Shown here piece after piece: positions 40,710-50,078 of a stretch of DNA of 64,000 nt. The notes beneath the pieces were generated by a model. It made no database searches, was not told the DNA's origin, and was given only the letters and a program-made list of their open reading frames with translations. Both the position numbers and the translations under genes were made by a program. Position 1 is the first letter of the stretch, and every line of letters begins with the position of its first letter. The stretch is from UBA8337 sp038143435 (GTDB lineage: Bacteria; Pseudomonadota; Alphaproteobacteria; RS24). The stretch spans positions 372,001-436,000 of the forward strand of contig JAYQLX010000004.1 in assembly GCA_038143435.1 (NCBI GenBank). Reading direction: 5' to 3'.

Positions 40710-42269
40710 ATGCATCCTTACATACACGCACAAAATATGCCGGATCAACCAGCCTATATTATGGCCTCTACGGATGAGGTGGTGACTTACAAACAGCTCA
40801 ATGACCGTTCCAACCAAATAGCGCAATTGGCGCGCGCGCGCGGTCTGCAAATTGGCGACGGCATTGCCATTTTTATGGAAAACAATGCGCATTTTCTGGA
40901 AATTTGCTGGGCAGCCCAGCGCGCGGGCCTGTATTTCACCGCCGTATCGTCGCGCCTCACCGCCGGTGAGGTTGAATATATTGTCAAAGATTGCGGCGCA
41001 AAAATTCTTTTCACCTCCGATTATATGAAAGACGAAGCGGAAAAGCTGGTGCCCTTGCTGCCCGATATGGCCGGCATGTTTATGGTCGGCGAAGCATCTG
41101 ACGGTTATGAAGCATATTTGCCGGCCCGCGATGCCATGCCGGCGGAGCCGGTCGCAGATGAAACGCAAGGCATGGATATGCTTTATTCATCAGGCACGAC
41201 GGGCCGTCCAAAGGGCATTCGTCGCCCGCTAACCGGTAATAATATTGAAGATGCCGATGCGCTGTTGGGACTTGTTACCTTGCTTTACGGTTTTGACGAT
41301 AAAGCCATTTATCTGTCACCCGCACCGCTCTATCACGCCGCCCCGCTGCGCTATAATATGGCCGCACAAGCGGTCGGCACGACCTGCATCATCATGGAAA
41401 ATTTCGACCCGGAAGAAGCTTTGGCGCTGATTGAAAAGCATAAATGCACCAAAAGCCAATGGGTGCCGACCATGTTTGTTCGCATGCTGAAACTGCCGGA
41501 AGACGTGCGCACCAAATATGATGTGTCATCCATGCAAACCGCCATTCATGCCGCGGCCCCCTGCCCGATACCGATTAAAGAGCAAATGATCGATTGGTGG
41601 GGGCCGGTGATTTATGAATATTACGCCGGTTCAGAAGGCAATGGCTTCACTCAGCTTAATTCCGAGGAATGGCTGGCGCATAAAGGCTCGGTCGGCACGG
41701 CGCTGACCGGCGTTCTGCATATTTGCGATGAAGAAGGCAATGAATTGCCGGTCGGTGAATCGGGCACGATTTTCTTCGAGCAGCCCGATGTCGATGCCCC
41801 GACATTTGAATATTATAATGATGAAAAGAAAACGGCTGAAAGCCGTCACCCGTCGCAGAAAAACTGGTCGACTTTGGGTGATGTCGGCAGGTTGGATGAA
41901 GAGGGTTATCTCTATCTGACCGACCGAAAAGCTTTCATGATTATTTCCGGCGGGGTCAATATTTACCCGCAGGAAACCGAAAACCTGCTCATCACCCATC
42001 CGAAAGTCGCTGATGTCGCCGTTATCGGTGTGCCGAATGAAGATTTCGGCGAAGAGGTTAAAGCCGTGGTGCAACCGGCAAAGTGGGAAGATTCGGGGCC
42101 TGAATTGGAGGCCGAACTGATTGCTTTTTGCAAAGACAATCTGTCCGCCATCAAATGCCCGCGCTCGGTTGATTTCGACAAGGAATTGCCGCGTCACCCG
42201 ACCGGCAAATTATACAAACGCCTTGTGCGCGACCGTTATTGGGGTAATAAAGACTCCAAGATTGTCTGA
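40710..42269 (+). CDS. AMP-dependent acyl-CoA synthetase/ligase
   Basis: Adenylate-forming ligase of 519 residues that activates a carboxylic acid to its CoA thioester. The P-loop A3 motif is LYSSGTTGRPKGIRRP. A5 is YYAGSEGNGFTQ, A7 STLGDVGRLDEEGYLYLTDR, A8 KAFMIISGGVNIYPQETENL and the C-terminal Lys is in RHPTGKLYKRL. The A5 motif YYAGSEGNG resembles that of the FadD3/steroid- and cyclic-acid-type ligases more than medium-chain FadD; that is impression, not measurement. The ATG follows GGGAGG by six bases. A MaoC-type gene follows after 29 bp. Confidence 0.93.
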   Translation: MHPYIHAQNMPDQPAYIMASTDEVVTYKQLNDRSNQIAQLARARGLQIGDGIAIFMENNAHFLEICWAAQRAGLYFTAVSSRLTAGEVEYIVKDCGAKILFTSDYMKDEAEKLVPLLPDMAGMFMVGEASDGYEAYLPARDAMPAEPVADETQGMDMLYSSGTTGRPKGIRRPLTGNNIEDADALLGLVTLLYGFDDKAIYLSPAPLYHAAPLRYNMAAQAVGTTCIIMENFDPEEALALIEKHKCTKSQWVPTMFVRMLKLPEDVRTKYDVSSMQTAIHAAAPCPIPIKEQMIDWWGPVIYEYYAGSEGNGFTQLNSEEWLAHKGSVGTALTGVLHICDEEGNELPVGESGTIFFEQPDVDAPTFEYYNDEKKTAESRHPSQKNWSTLGDVGRLDEEGYLYLTDRKAFMIISGGVNIYPQETENLLITHPKVADVAVIGVPNEDFGEEVKAVVQPAKWEDSGPELEAELIAFCKDNLSAIKCPRSVDFDKELPRHPTGKLYKRLVRDRYWGNKDSKIV

Positions 42270-42298
42270 ACAATCAACGCAAATTGAAGGAGATAACA

Positions 42299-42750
42299 AT
42301 GCGCATTTTTGAAAATCTTGACGAATATGCCGGTGCTGTCGGCGAAGAATTGGGCGTCAGCGATTGGTATGAAGTCGACCAAAAGCGGGTCAATATGTTT
42401 GCCGATGCGACCGGCGACCATCAGTGGATTCACCTCGATGCCGAGCGCACGCAAAAGAATTGGGCATGGGCACGATTGCTCACGGTTTTTTGACCCTGTC
42501 TTTGCTGCCGGTTCTGATGGGCCAGATTTCCGGTGTGAAAAGCGTCACGCGCGGCATTAATTATGGCTCCAACAAAACCCGCTTCACCGGCATGGTTCCG
42601 GTCGGTGCCAAAGTGCGCGCCCGCTCAACCCTGAAAGCGGTTGAAGAAAAAGCCGGTGGCAAGCTATTTACCGCCGAAGTGGTGATGGAAATGGAAGGCT
42701 CTGAGCAACCGGTCATGGTTTCGGAAAACCTGACCTTATTGTTCGAATAG
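42299..42750 (+). pseudogene. MaoC-like (R)-specific enoyl-CoA hydratase, interrupted by one frameshift
   Basis: Hot-dog-fold dehydratase. The first frame gives MRIFENLDEYAGAVGEELGV and FADATGDHQWIHLDAERTQK, which contains the catalytic Asp and His (D-x4-H, ATGDHQWIH), then fails at TGA. The other frame gives KELGMGTIAHGFLTLSLLPV and continues to the end (VSENLTLLFE). The break is in the A-run 42453-42456; one added A gives AERTQKELGMGTIAHG. The corrected protein has 150 residues, the normal length. It lies 29 bp after the acyl-CoA ligase with a GAAGGAG ribosome site, so it likely hydrates the acyl-CoA made in that pathway. Confidence 0.88.
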
Positions 42751-42757
42751 GTTTCTC

Positions 42758-43195
42758 ATGGGCCGGAAAAAAGACGATACGGTATGGCCGCTGCAGCGCA
42801 GCGAGGCCGAATGGCGCGAGCAGCTCAGCGATGAGCAGTTCTATGTCACGCGGCAAGCCGGCACGGAGCGCGCTTTTTCCGGCCCTTATTGGGACAGCAA
42901 AGCCGACGGCACATATCATTGTGTGTGCTGCGATGCGCCGCTGTTCAAAAGCGGTACCAAATATGACAGCGGCACGGGCTGGCCCAGCTTTTGGGAGCCG
43001 GTGTCGGAAGACGCCGTGGCCGACCGGCCCGACAATACGTTGTTTATGAAGCGCACGGAGAGCGTTTGCGCCAATTGCGGCGCGCATTTGGGCCACGTGT
43101 TTCCCGACGGCCCGCCGCCGACAGGCTTGCGCTATTGCATGAACGGCACGGCTTTGACCTTAAAAGACGCAAATGGCGAGACGGTCAGCGACTAA
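42758..43195 (+). CDS. msrB: Peptide-methionine (R)-S-oxide reductase
   Basis: MsrB, 145 residues, repairs methionine-R-sulfoxide in proteins. Zn-binding pairs are CVCC (YHCVCCDAPLF) and CANC (SVCANCGAHLGHVF). The catalytic Cys is in LRYCMNGTAL near the C-terminus, with the substrate-binding GTGWPSFWEP. Its stop overlaps the ATG of the next gene by one base (TAATG). Confidence 0.96.
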   Translation: MGRKKDDTVWPLQRSEAEWREQLSDEQFYVTRQAGTERAFSGPYWDSKADGTYHCVCCDAPLFKSGTKYDSGTGWPSFWEPVSEDAVADRPDNTLFMKRTESVCANCGAHLGHVFPDGPPPTGLRYCMNGTALTLKDANGETVSD

Positions 43196-45321
43196 TGTTG
43201 AAAGCTCCGTCCGGCGCGCCGCAAGCGGCCGAAAAACCGTTTAGCGACACATATCACAATATCACCCGCTCCGACCCCTATGCGTGGTTGCGCGATGACA
43301 ATTGGCAAAAGGTGATGAAAGACCCCCAAGCGCTGGACGCTGACATTCGCGCCCATTTGGAGGCCGAAAACGCCTATACCGACAAGGTCATGGCCCCGAC
43401 GCTAGACTTGCAGAAGCAATTATTCGCTGAAATGCGTGGCCGCATTCAAGAAGATGAAAGCAGCGTGCCGATCAATAAAGGGGCGCTGTCTTTTGCCACG
43501 CGCTATGTCAAAGGCGGCGAACACCCGTTGATTTGCTGCGGCGCGCGCAATGCGGAAGCGGAAACCATGCGCGTCATTGTCGACGGCAATAAGGAAGCTG
43601 AAGGCACAGATTTCTTCAAAATCATCAATCATGCGGCCTGCCCACACGGTAAACTTTTGGCATGGGGATTCGACGATAAGGGTTCGGAATATTTCACCGT
43701 GCGCTTTCGCAGTCTTGAAAGCGTGCCAAATCGCGAAGGCGAATTAGGCGACACGCTGGTCGATACCGGCGGCAGCTTTGGCTGGTCGGCTTGCGGGCGA
43801 TATCTCTTCTACGTCGCGATTGATGAAAACCACCGCCCGCATAAAATCATGCGTCACGCATTGGGCAGCGCTCAAAAGGATGATGTGTGCGTTTACGAAG
43901 AAGCCGATAGCGGCTTTTTTATCGGCCTTTCCGAGACACGCTCGGGGCGCTATCTCATTATTTCCGCGCATGACCATGAAACGGCGGAAGCTTGGCTGAT
44001 TGATGCGCATGCGCCCGAAACCGCACCGATCTGTGTCGCACCGCGCGAGACCGGCATTGAATATGAAATTGACGATGACGCGGCGCGCGACCGGCTGATT
44101 ATCGTCACCAATTGGGACACGGATGGCAAAGCCGATGACTTCCAAATCGTCTTCGCCCCCGTGCCAAGCGCAAGCGGTAACAAAAAAGACTGGCAAGTGC
44201 TGCGCCCGCATAAGGCCGGGCAATTAGTGCTAGACGCCCTGCCCTTTGCCGAGCATATGGCCGTGCTGTTGCGCGAAAACGCTTTGCCGCGCATTGAGTT
44301 AATATCACTGGTCGATGACAAAGTGACGGATATCGCCTTTGACGAGGAAGCCTATGATGTGAGCTTCGGTGCAATGGCAGAATATGACAGCGCGCAATTG
44401 CGCTTCACCTATGCCTCCATGACCACGCCGACGCAGACTTTCGATTTCGATATGAATAGCGGCAAGCGGGTTTTGCGCAAAACACAAACCGTGCCGAGCG
44501 GGCATGAAGCGGGCGATTATATTACCCGCCGCATTACCGCCACCGGCCATGACGGGGCGCAAATCCCCGTTTCACTTCTTTATCACAAAGACACAAAGCT
44601 TGACGGCAGTGCGCCGGTTTTGCTCTATGGCTATGGCTCTTACGGCATCACCATTCCGGCCGCGTTTTCGGTCACCCGATTGAGCCTTGTTGATAGGGGC
44701 TTTATCTACGCCATCGCCCATATTCGCGGCGGGCGTGCCTGCGGTCATAATTGGTTCATGGACGGGCGCGGCGCCAAAAAGACCAATACGTTTCGCGATT
44801 TTGTCTCCGCTGCCGAGGCCTTGATTGCGGGCGGCTTTACCCGCGCCGGACAGATTTCCATTCATGGCGGCAGTGCCGGTGGCCTGCTGGTCGGCGCGAC
44901 CGTCAATCTCGCGCCCGATTTATTGTGCAGCGCCATTGCCGAAGTGCCCTTTGTCGATGTGCTGACCACCATGCTGGATGACACATTGCCGCTAACCCCG
45001 CCGGAATGGCCCGAATGGGGCAATCCGATTGCCAGCCCCGAGGCTTATCAGCTGATTGCCGGTTACGCGCCTTATGAAAATATTGAGGCGAAAGCCTATC
45101 CGCATATTTTGGCAACCGCCGGATTGACTGACCCGCGTGTGACTTATTGGGAACCGGCCAAATGGATTGCGCGACTGCGCGCCACGCGGCAAGATGACGG
45201 CCTGTCCTTATTGCGGACGGAAATGACCGCCGGACATGGCGGCAAGGCGGGGCGTTTCAACCAATTGCATGAAATTGCTTTTGTTTATGCTTTTGTCTTG
45301 CTGGCGCATGGGCAGGTTTAG
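43195..45321 (+). CDS. ptrB: Prolyl oligopeptidase-family serine peptidase (oligopeptidase B-like)
   Basis: S9A peptidase of 708 residues. The N-terminal beta-propeller region begins FSDTYHNITRSDPYAWLRDD. The C-terminal alpha/beta hydrolase has the nucleophile elbow HGGSAGGLLVGA with Ser near residue 560. The Asp is in ATAGLTDPRVTYWEPAKWIA and the His in TEMTAGHGGKAGR. Oligopeptidase B cleaves small peptides after Arg/Lys. The ATG overlaps the msrB stop; a longer in-frame extension from 42991 falls inside msrB and is rejected. Confidence 0.94.
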   Translation: MLKAPSGAPQAAEKPFSDTYHNITRSDPYAWLRDDNWQKVMKDPQALDADIRAHLEAENAYTDKVMAPTLDLQKQLFAEMRGRIQEDESSVPINKGALSFATRYVKGGEHPLICCGARNAEAETMRVIVDGNKEAEGTDFFKIINHAACPHGKLLAWGFDDKGSEYFTVRFRSLESVPNREGELGDTLVDTGGSFGWSACGRYLFYVAIDENHRPHKIMRHALGSAQKDDVCVYEEADSGFFIGLSETRSGRYLIISAHDHETAEAWLIDAHAPETAPICVAPRETGIEYEIDDDAARDRLIIVTNWDTDGKADDFQIVFAPVPSASGNKKDWQVLRPHKAGQLVLDALPFAEHMAVLLRENALPRIELISLVDDKVTDIAFDEEAYDVSFGAMAEYDSAQLRFTYASMTTPTQTFDFDMNSGKRVLRKTQTVPSGHEAGDYITRRITATGHDGAQIPVSLLYHKDTKLDGSAPVLLYGYGSYGITIPAAFSVTRLSLVDRGFIYAIAHIRGGRACGHNWFMDGRGAKKTNTFRDFVSAAEALIAGGFTRAGQISIHGGSAGGLLVGATVNLAPDLLCSAIAEVPFVDVLTTMLDDTLPLTPPEWPEWGNPIASPEAYQLIAGYAPYENIEAKAYPHILATAGLTDPRVTYWEPAKWIARLRATRQDDGLSLLRTEMTAGHGGKAGRFNQLHEIAFVYAFVLLAHGQV

Positions 45322-45335
45322 GGAGGAAAATAATA

Positions 45336-46571
45336 ATGACCGATTATGTGTTTGAAGATTGCGAGAAGCTGGGCTTTAACAGGACCCGCCTTGAGGCCGT
45401 GCCGGCCTATTTCAACTCTTATTTGGAGCGTGAGAAATTTGCCGGTATTTCCATATCGGTGGCGCGCGAGGGCAAAATCGCGCTGTTGAGCCATCAAGGC
45501 AACAGCGCTTTTGAAGGCGGCTTTGCCCTTGATGACAGCGCAATTTTCCGCATTTATTCCATGACCAAGCCGATTACTTCGGTGGCGATTATGCAGCTTT
45601 ATGAAAAATCCATCATCAAGCTGACCGACCCGATTACCAAATTCATTCCGGCCTTTAAAAATGTCAAAGTTTTCGACAAAGGCACGCCGAAAGACTACAC
45701 GGTGCGCGAGCCGGAGCGGATGATTAACATTCACGACCTGCTGACCCATCAGGCCGGTCTGACCTATGATTTCCTGCTCGAGCATCCGGTCGATGCGCTT
45801 TACCGCAATGAAAAGATCAATGGCGCGCGTTCGGAAAAATTAAACACGGCAGAATTATGCGCCAAGCTGGCCGAGATGCCGCTTTTGTTTTCACCCGGCA
45901 CGGCTTGGAATTATTCCGTCGCCACAGATGTGTTGGGACATATTGTCGAACTGGCTTCGGGCAAAACGCTCGACGCTTATTTCAAAGACCATATTCTAGA
46001 CCCGCTCGGCATGGTCGATACGTTTTTCCATATTCCCGACGATAAGCGCGACAGGCTGATGCATAATTACAGCTATGACCCACTCAAGCGCGAGACCAAG
46101 CTGGCCGACAGCCCTGAACGGACGATTTACCGCCCGGGCCGCGCCTTTTTATCGGGCGGCGGCGGTCTGCTATCGACGATGGAAGATTATTTCAAATTTG
46201 CCGATATGCTGCGCCGCAAAGGCACAGGAGCCAATGGCGCCTATATACTTAACCGCACGACCATTGATAAAATGACGCGCAATCAATTGCCGCATAACCG
46301 CACTTTGGAAGAGCACGGCTTCGGCCAATTCACCGAAGTGGCTTATCCTGGCACCGGCTTCGGCTTGGGGCTTTCGGTGGTGATGGATAGCGGTGTCACC
46401 GTTTCCACCACATCGGACGGCAATACGTCATGGGGCGGTTTGGCCAGCACGATTTTCTGGAATGATCCGGTTGAGGATATGACGGTCATTATGATGACGC
46501 AGCTTATGCCTGCCGCCACCTATCCGCTGCGCCCTCAGCTTTCTCAGCTGGTTTATGCAGCGCTTACATAA
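45336..46571 (+). CDS. Class C beta-lactamase-family serine hydrolase
   Basis: Serine hydrolase of 411 residues. The active-site S-x-x-K is Ser75-Met-Thr-Lys78 in FRIYSMTKPITSVAIMQLY. A Tyr-based second motif is WNYSVATDVLGHIVE, and the conserved LLTHQAGLTYDF and GRAFLSGGGGLLSTMEDY segments are present. Members include esterases, EstB-type enzymes and peptidases; LPHNRTLEEHGFGQF and the glycine-rich C-terminal part fit esterase-like members. No signal peptide is visible, so it is likely cytoplasmic. It follows the S9 peptidase after 14 bp. Confidence 0.92.
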   Translation: MTDYVFEDCEKLGFNRTRLEAVPAYFNSYLEREKFAGISISVAREGKIALLSHQGNSAFEGGFALDDSAIFRIYSMTKPITSVAIMQLYEKSIIKLTDPITKFIPAFKNVKVFDKGTPKDYTVREPERMINIHDLLTHQAGLTYDFLLEHPVDALYRNEKINGARSEKLNTAELCAKLAEMPLLFSPGTAWNYSVATDVLGHIVELASGKTLDAYFKDHILDPLGMVDTFFHIPDDKRDRLMHNYSYDPLKRETKLADSPERTIYRPGRAFLSGGGGLLSTMEDYFKFADMLRRKGTGANGAYILNRTTIDKMTRNQLPHNRTLEEHGFGQFTEVAYPGTGFGLGLSVVMDSGVTVSTTSDGNTSWGGLASTIFWNDPVEDMTVIMMTQLMPAATYPLRPQLSQLVYAALT

Positions 46572-46648
46572 AACCTATTAAGTCCATTTTGTCGCCTTGC
46601 TTTCGCGCACAAAAAGGCTAATTTTCCTTGCAGATTTGGAGGTTCATT

Positions 46649-47620
46649 ATGGCTTTACCTGAAGTATTACAGAATAATTTACGTATCCCCGTTGTCGGCT
46701 CACCCTTATTTTTGGTCTCAGGGCCGGAATTGGTGATTGCTCAGTGCAAGGCCGGCATTGTCGGTTCTTTTCCCGCTTTGAATGCGCGCCCGTCGGAGGT
46801 TCTCGACGAATGGCTGACGCGCATCAATACCGAGCTCGAGGAATATAAAGCGGCCAATCCCGATAAATATGTCGCCCCCTATGCCGTCAATCAGATTTGC
46901 CACGCCTCAAATGACCGCTTGCAGACCGATATGGAAATTTGCGTGAAGCACAAAGTGCCGATCATCATCACCTCGCTGCGCCCGCCGGAATTCATCGTTG
47001 AAGCGGCGCACAGCTATGGCGGTGTGGTGTTTCATGATGTGATTAACGTCAAACATGCCAAAAAAGCCGCCGAACAAGGCGTTGACGGCTTGATTTTGGT
47101 ATGCGCCGGGGCCGGCGGTCATGCCGGTGCCTTGTCACCTTTCGCGCTGGTGCGCGAGGTCAAGCAATGGTTTGACGGCACGATTTTATTGTCCGGCGCG
47201 ATGGGGGACGGCTTTTGCGTTGCCTCGGCGCTGGCTATGGGCGCAGACCTTGCCTATATCGGTTCACGCTTTATCGCTACGGAAGAGGCCAATGCCGATC
47301 AGGGTTATAAAGACATGCTGGTGGAAAGCGCGGCGGACGATATTGTCTATTCATCGCTGTTTACCGGCGTTGAGGGCAATTATCTCAAGCCCTCCATTGC
47401 CAAAGCCGGGCTCGACCCCGACAATCTTCCCGATGCCGATAAGTCGAAAATGAATTTCGGTTCCGGGGGCAATATGAAAACCAAAGCATGGAAGGATATT
47501 TGGGGTTCAGGCCAGGGCATTGGCGGCATTCAAAAAGTGCAGACCATTGAGGAAGTCGTTGCTGAAATGGAACGCGATTATCGCGAAGCCATTGACAGTC
47601 TGGTGCAACGCGCAAGCTAA
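46649..47620 (+). CDS. NAD(P)H-dependent flavin oxidoreductase, nitronate monooxygenase family
   Basis: FMN TIM-barrel protein of 323 residues. The N-terminus RIPVVGSPLFLVSGPELVIA, the FMN-binding CAGAGGHAGALSPFALV and GAMGDGFCVASALAMGADLA segments identify the 2-nitropropane dioxygenase/nitronate monooxygenase family, which also includes FabK-like enoyl reductases. The ATG at 46649 follows GGAGG and is preferred to an upstream in-frame start. A possible promoter, TTGCTT then TAATTT after 16 bases, lies in the 77-bp gap before it. Activity is uncertain. Confidence 0.9.
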   Translation: MALPEVLQNNLRIPVVGSPLFLVSGPELVIAQCKAGIVGSFPALNARPSEVLDEWLTRINTELEEYKAANPDKYVAPYAVNQICHASNDRLQTDMEICVKHKVPIIITSLRPPEFIVEAAHSYGGVVFHDVINVKHAKKAAEQGVDGLILVCAGAGGHAGALSPFALVREVKQWFDGTILLSGAMGDGFCVASALAMGADLAYIGSRFIATEEANADQGYKDMLVESAADDIVYSSLFTGVEGNYLKPSIAKAGLDPDNLPDADKSKMNFGSGGNMKTKAWKDIWGSGQGIGGIQKVQTIEEVVAEMERDYREAIDSLVQRAS

Positions 47621-48225
47621 TGCTTGATTCCACCATGCGCCGCCTCATCGACCCGCCGCTCAATGCGGCGGCGGCGGCCATCGGCACTAAAATTTCCGCC
47701 AATCAAATAACGATTGGCGGTTTTTTATTGGGGTTAGTCTGTTGCTATGCAGTGGCACAGGGCATGTTCGCCGCCGCGCTGATTTTCCTCTTGCTAAATC
47801 GGCTGGCCGACGGGCTGGATGGAGCGGTGGCGCGCCAAACCGCGCCGAGCGCATTGGGCGCTTATATTGATATTGTCTCCGACTTTCTGCTCTGGGCGCT
47901 GCTGCCGCTGGCGTTTTTGTTTTACGATACAAAAAATGCTTTTGCGGCCGCCATTTTGTTGTCGAGCTTTGCCATGTCAATGACGGGGTTTCTCGCCTTC
48001 GCCATTCAGGCCGAAAAGCTTGGGCTGACCAGCGAGGCGCAAGGCAAAAAAAGCATGTATTACCTCGCCGGTTTGGCCGAGGGCACGGAGACCATTGCCT
48101 TTTTCACCTTCACCATGCTCTACCCCGCCGCCTTTGCCCCCGCCGCTTTATTGTTCGCAGCTTTTGTCTATCTTTCGGTCATGGGGCGGCTTATGGTTTC
48201 CGTCAGAACTTTGCTGGGGCGTTAA
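47620..48225 (+). CDS. CDP-alcohol phosphatidyltransferase family protein
   Basis: Membrane enzyme of 201 residues with about six helices. The family motif D-G-x2-A-R-x8-G-x3-D-x3-D is intact (DGLDGAVARQTAPSALG, then AYIDIVSD), giving the four metal-binding Asp. It transfers a phosphatidyl or related group to an alcohol in phospholipid synthesis; the acceptor cannot be told. The ATG overlaps the previous stop by one base. Confidence 0.9.
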   Translation: MLDSTMRRLIDPPLNAAAAAIGTKISANQITIGGFLLGLVCCYAVAQGMFAAALIFLLLNRLADGLDGAVARQTAPSALGAYIDIVSDFLLWALLPLAFLFYDTKNAFAAAILLSSFAMSMTGFLAFAIQAEKLGLTSEAQGKKSMYYLAGLAEGTETIAFFTFTMLYPAAFAPAALLFAAFVYLSVMGRLMVSVRTLLGR

Positions 48226-48774
48226 ATGGCATCACAACACGACAATATCAAAATCGACGAAACAGCCTGGGTGCATGATAGCGCGCTTTTGTTCGGCCAT
48301 ATTTCATTGGGACCGGAGAGCTCGGTCTGGCCGTATGTCGTCATGCGCTCGGAAATGTTCCATATTGAAATCGGGGCGCGCACTAATATTCAAGATTTCG
48401 TGATGATACATGTCGGCGGTGCGACCCCGACCCTTGTCGGAGATGATTGTTCCATCACCCATCATGCGACGCTGCATGGCTGCACCATTGGCGATAAGTG
48501 CCTGATTGGCATTAATGCGACGATTATGGATGGCGCGACCATTGGCGATAATTGCATTGTCGCCGGTCATTCAATTGTCACTGAGGGCAGTGAGTTTCCC
48601 GATAATTCGATCATCGCCGGCAGCCCGGCCAAGCTGGTAAAGACGCGCGATAGCGGAGCCGCCAATGCGATGAATGCCGCCTTTTATGTGCAGAATGCAA
48701 AAAACTACGCGCATGGCAGTCACCGCTTCAACGAAGATGATTTGCGCGCCGGAGGATTTCTGCCGCAAGACTGA
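48226..48774 (+). CDS. Gamma-class carbonic anhydrase family protein
   Basis: Left-handed beta-helix protein of 182 residues with hexapeptide repeats (GATIGDNCIVAGHSIVTEG and neighbours). Candidate metal-binding His occur in DFVMIHVGG and SITHHATLHGCTIG, the expected spacing for gamma carbonic anhydrases such as YrdA/PaaY/Cam. Whether it has anhydrase activity is unknown. It abuts the phosphatidyltransferase gene (ATG directly after its TAA). Confidence 0.92.
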   Translation: MASQHDNIKIDETAWVHDSALLFGHISLGPESSVWPYVVMRSEMFHIEIGARTNIQDFVMIHVGGATPTLVGDDCSITHHATLHGCTIGDKCLIGINATIMDGATIGDNCIVAGHSIVTEGSEFPDNSIIAGSPAKLVKTRDSGAANAMNAAFYVQNAKNYAHGSHRFNEDDLRAGGFLPQD

Positions 48775-48792
48775 TACAAAAGTAGAAAGTGG

Positions 48793-48864
48793 CTGGGGTG
48801 GCAGGATTCGAACCTGCGCATGCCGATACCAAAAACCGGTGCCTTACCACTTGGCCACACCCCA
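48793..48864 (-). tRNA. tRNA-Gln (UUG)
   Basis: The minus strand folds as a cloverleaf of 72 bases: acceptor TGGGGTG/CACCCCA with discriminator G, a D-arm with GGCCAAGTGGTAAGGC, an anticodon stem CCGGT/ATCGG with loop TTTTGGT (anticodon TTG), and a T-arm GCAGG-TTCGAAT-CCTGC. No CCA is encoded. Confidence 0.95.
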
Positions 48865-48917
48865 ACTGAGCGCGAAAATATATAAAACAGGCGCGTCGGT
48901 CTAGCCCCTATTTGCCT

Positions 48918-50006
48918 TTACGGTGCGTCAATTACGCCAACAGCATCATTAATCAAGCTGCCCAAATAGAGCTTGCCGTCCTGCTCAATGACGCTGGTCA
49001 TCATATAAATATGGCCGCTATCATCTTCCAAAGAGGTGAGCGGCGTGCCTTGCGCCGACAGCTTAATGGCATAGCTGTGCATCTCCGCCGGATTGGCACC
49101 GGTCAGCTGCATCAGCCGCCACACCACTTTGCGGGCAAAGGGGCGCGTGACCAGCGCATCCAGCGCGTCCGTGCGCGGCGCGACACCGGCCAGCCAGAAA
49201 CCGCCATCGGGCGCGCCGGTGATATTGTCGAGATAGGCTGGCATATTATCGACAAACACATCTGATGTGCCTGTCTTGGGGCCGCGCAGCCAATAGCGCA
49301 AAACGCGGTGGCCATAGGTTTCATTGACCAGCACGAAGTCTTCTTGCGCGCTCAGCGCCACGCCATTGGCGAAATAAAGATTGTCGAGCAGCACGGAAAG
49401 CGCACCGCTTTCAGGGTCAAACACCATCAGCCGACCCGATGGGCGAAACGCGAAGACTTCCAAAATATCATGGCCATATTCAAACAGCGCCGAGGCATCG
49501 GAGAAATAAATCTTGCCGTCTTTGGCAATCGCCAAATCATCGACAAATTTCATTCGCACCCCATTGTGATGCGTCGCCAGCGTGGCAATCTCGCCATTGG
49601 GGGCCATTGCAATCAGGCCCTTTTTGGCATCGGCAATCACCAAATTGCCCGCCGCGTCAAATTTCAACCCCAGTGGACGTCCGCCCGTATTGGCCAAAAC
49701 CTGTTTGTCGCCATTGGCGTCGAAGCGAATAATATCGCCATTGGTGAGACCGCAATAAAGCCGACCTTGCGCGTCAAACGCCACTGCCTCAGGGCCGGTG
49801 CCGGTTGCCAACATGTCGGCCGCCGCCAATTTTTTGTTTTTGACGAATATGCCACTGCCTGCCGGATTGGCGGCGCGGGGCGGGCCTGCCACCGGATCAA
49901 ACGGCACCGGCCACAATAATAAATAGCCGAGCAGCAGTGCCATTAACGCCGCAACAGAGGCCGCAAAAGGGCGCTTTTTTATGATCTCAAAGCGTATATC
50001 AGACAT
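48918..50006 (-). CDS. SMP-30/strictosidine synthase-like beta-propeller protein
   Basis: A protein of 362 residues with one N-terminal membrane anchor (about residues 14-33) and a six-bladed propeller outside. The blades are visible as GPEAVAFDAQGRLYCGLTNG, GGRPLGLKFDAAGNLVIADA, VDDLAIAKDGKIYFSDASAL and NGVALSAQEDFVLVNETYGH. The HRVLRYWLRGPKTGTSDVFV and DNITGAPDGGFWLAG segments match the strictosidine synthase/APMAP branch. These are calcium-dependent hydrolases of lactones or esters; the substrate is unknown. Confidence 0.9.
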   Translation of the reverse strand: MSDIRFEIIKKRPFAASVAALMALLLGYLLLWPVPFDPVAGPPRAANPAGSGIFVKNKKLAAADMLATGTGPEAVAFDAQGRLYCGLTNGDIIRFDANGDKQVLANTGGRPLGLKFDAAGNLVIADAKKGLIAMAPNGEIATLATHHNGVRMKFVDDLAIAKDGKIYFSDASALFEYGHDILEVFAFRPSGRLMVFDPESGALSVLLDNLYFANGVALSAQEDFVLVNETYGHRVLRYWLRGPKTGTSDVFVDNMPAYLDNITGAPDGGFWLAGVAPRTDALDALVTRPFARKVVWRLMQLTGANPAEMHSYAIKLSAQGTPLTSLEDDSGHIYMMTSVIEQDGKLYLGSLINDAVGVIDAP

Positions 50007-50078
50007 CGGATTTCCTTCCTGTGTCTTCTCTGTTTTTCCATTGCCAGCCCACCAGCGCTTGGCTATATAGACTGCACT

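Noticed and set aside
42991..43194. N-terminal extension of the S9 peptidase
   Set aside because: It overlaps msrB out of frame; the TAATG at 43195 is a typical coupled start.
48674..48904. Short plus-strand frame containing GWGGRIRTCACRYQKPV
   Set aside because: The sequence is the complement of tRNA-Gln, a common annotation artefact.
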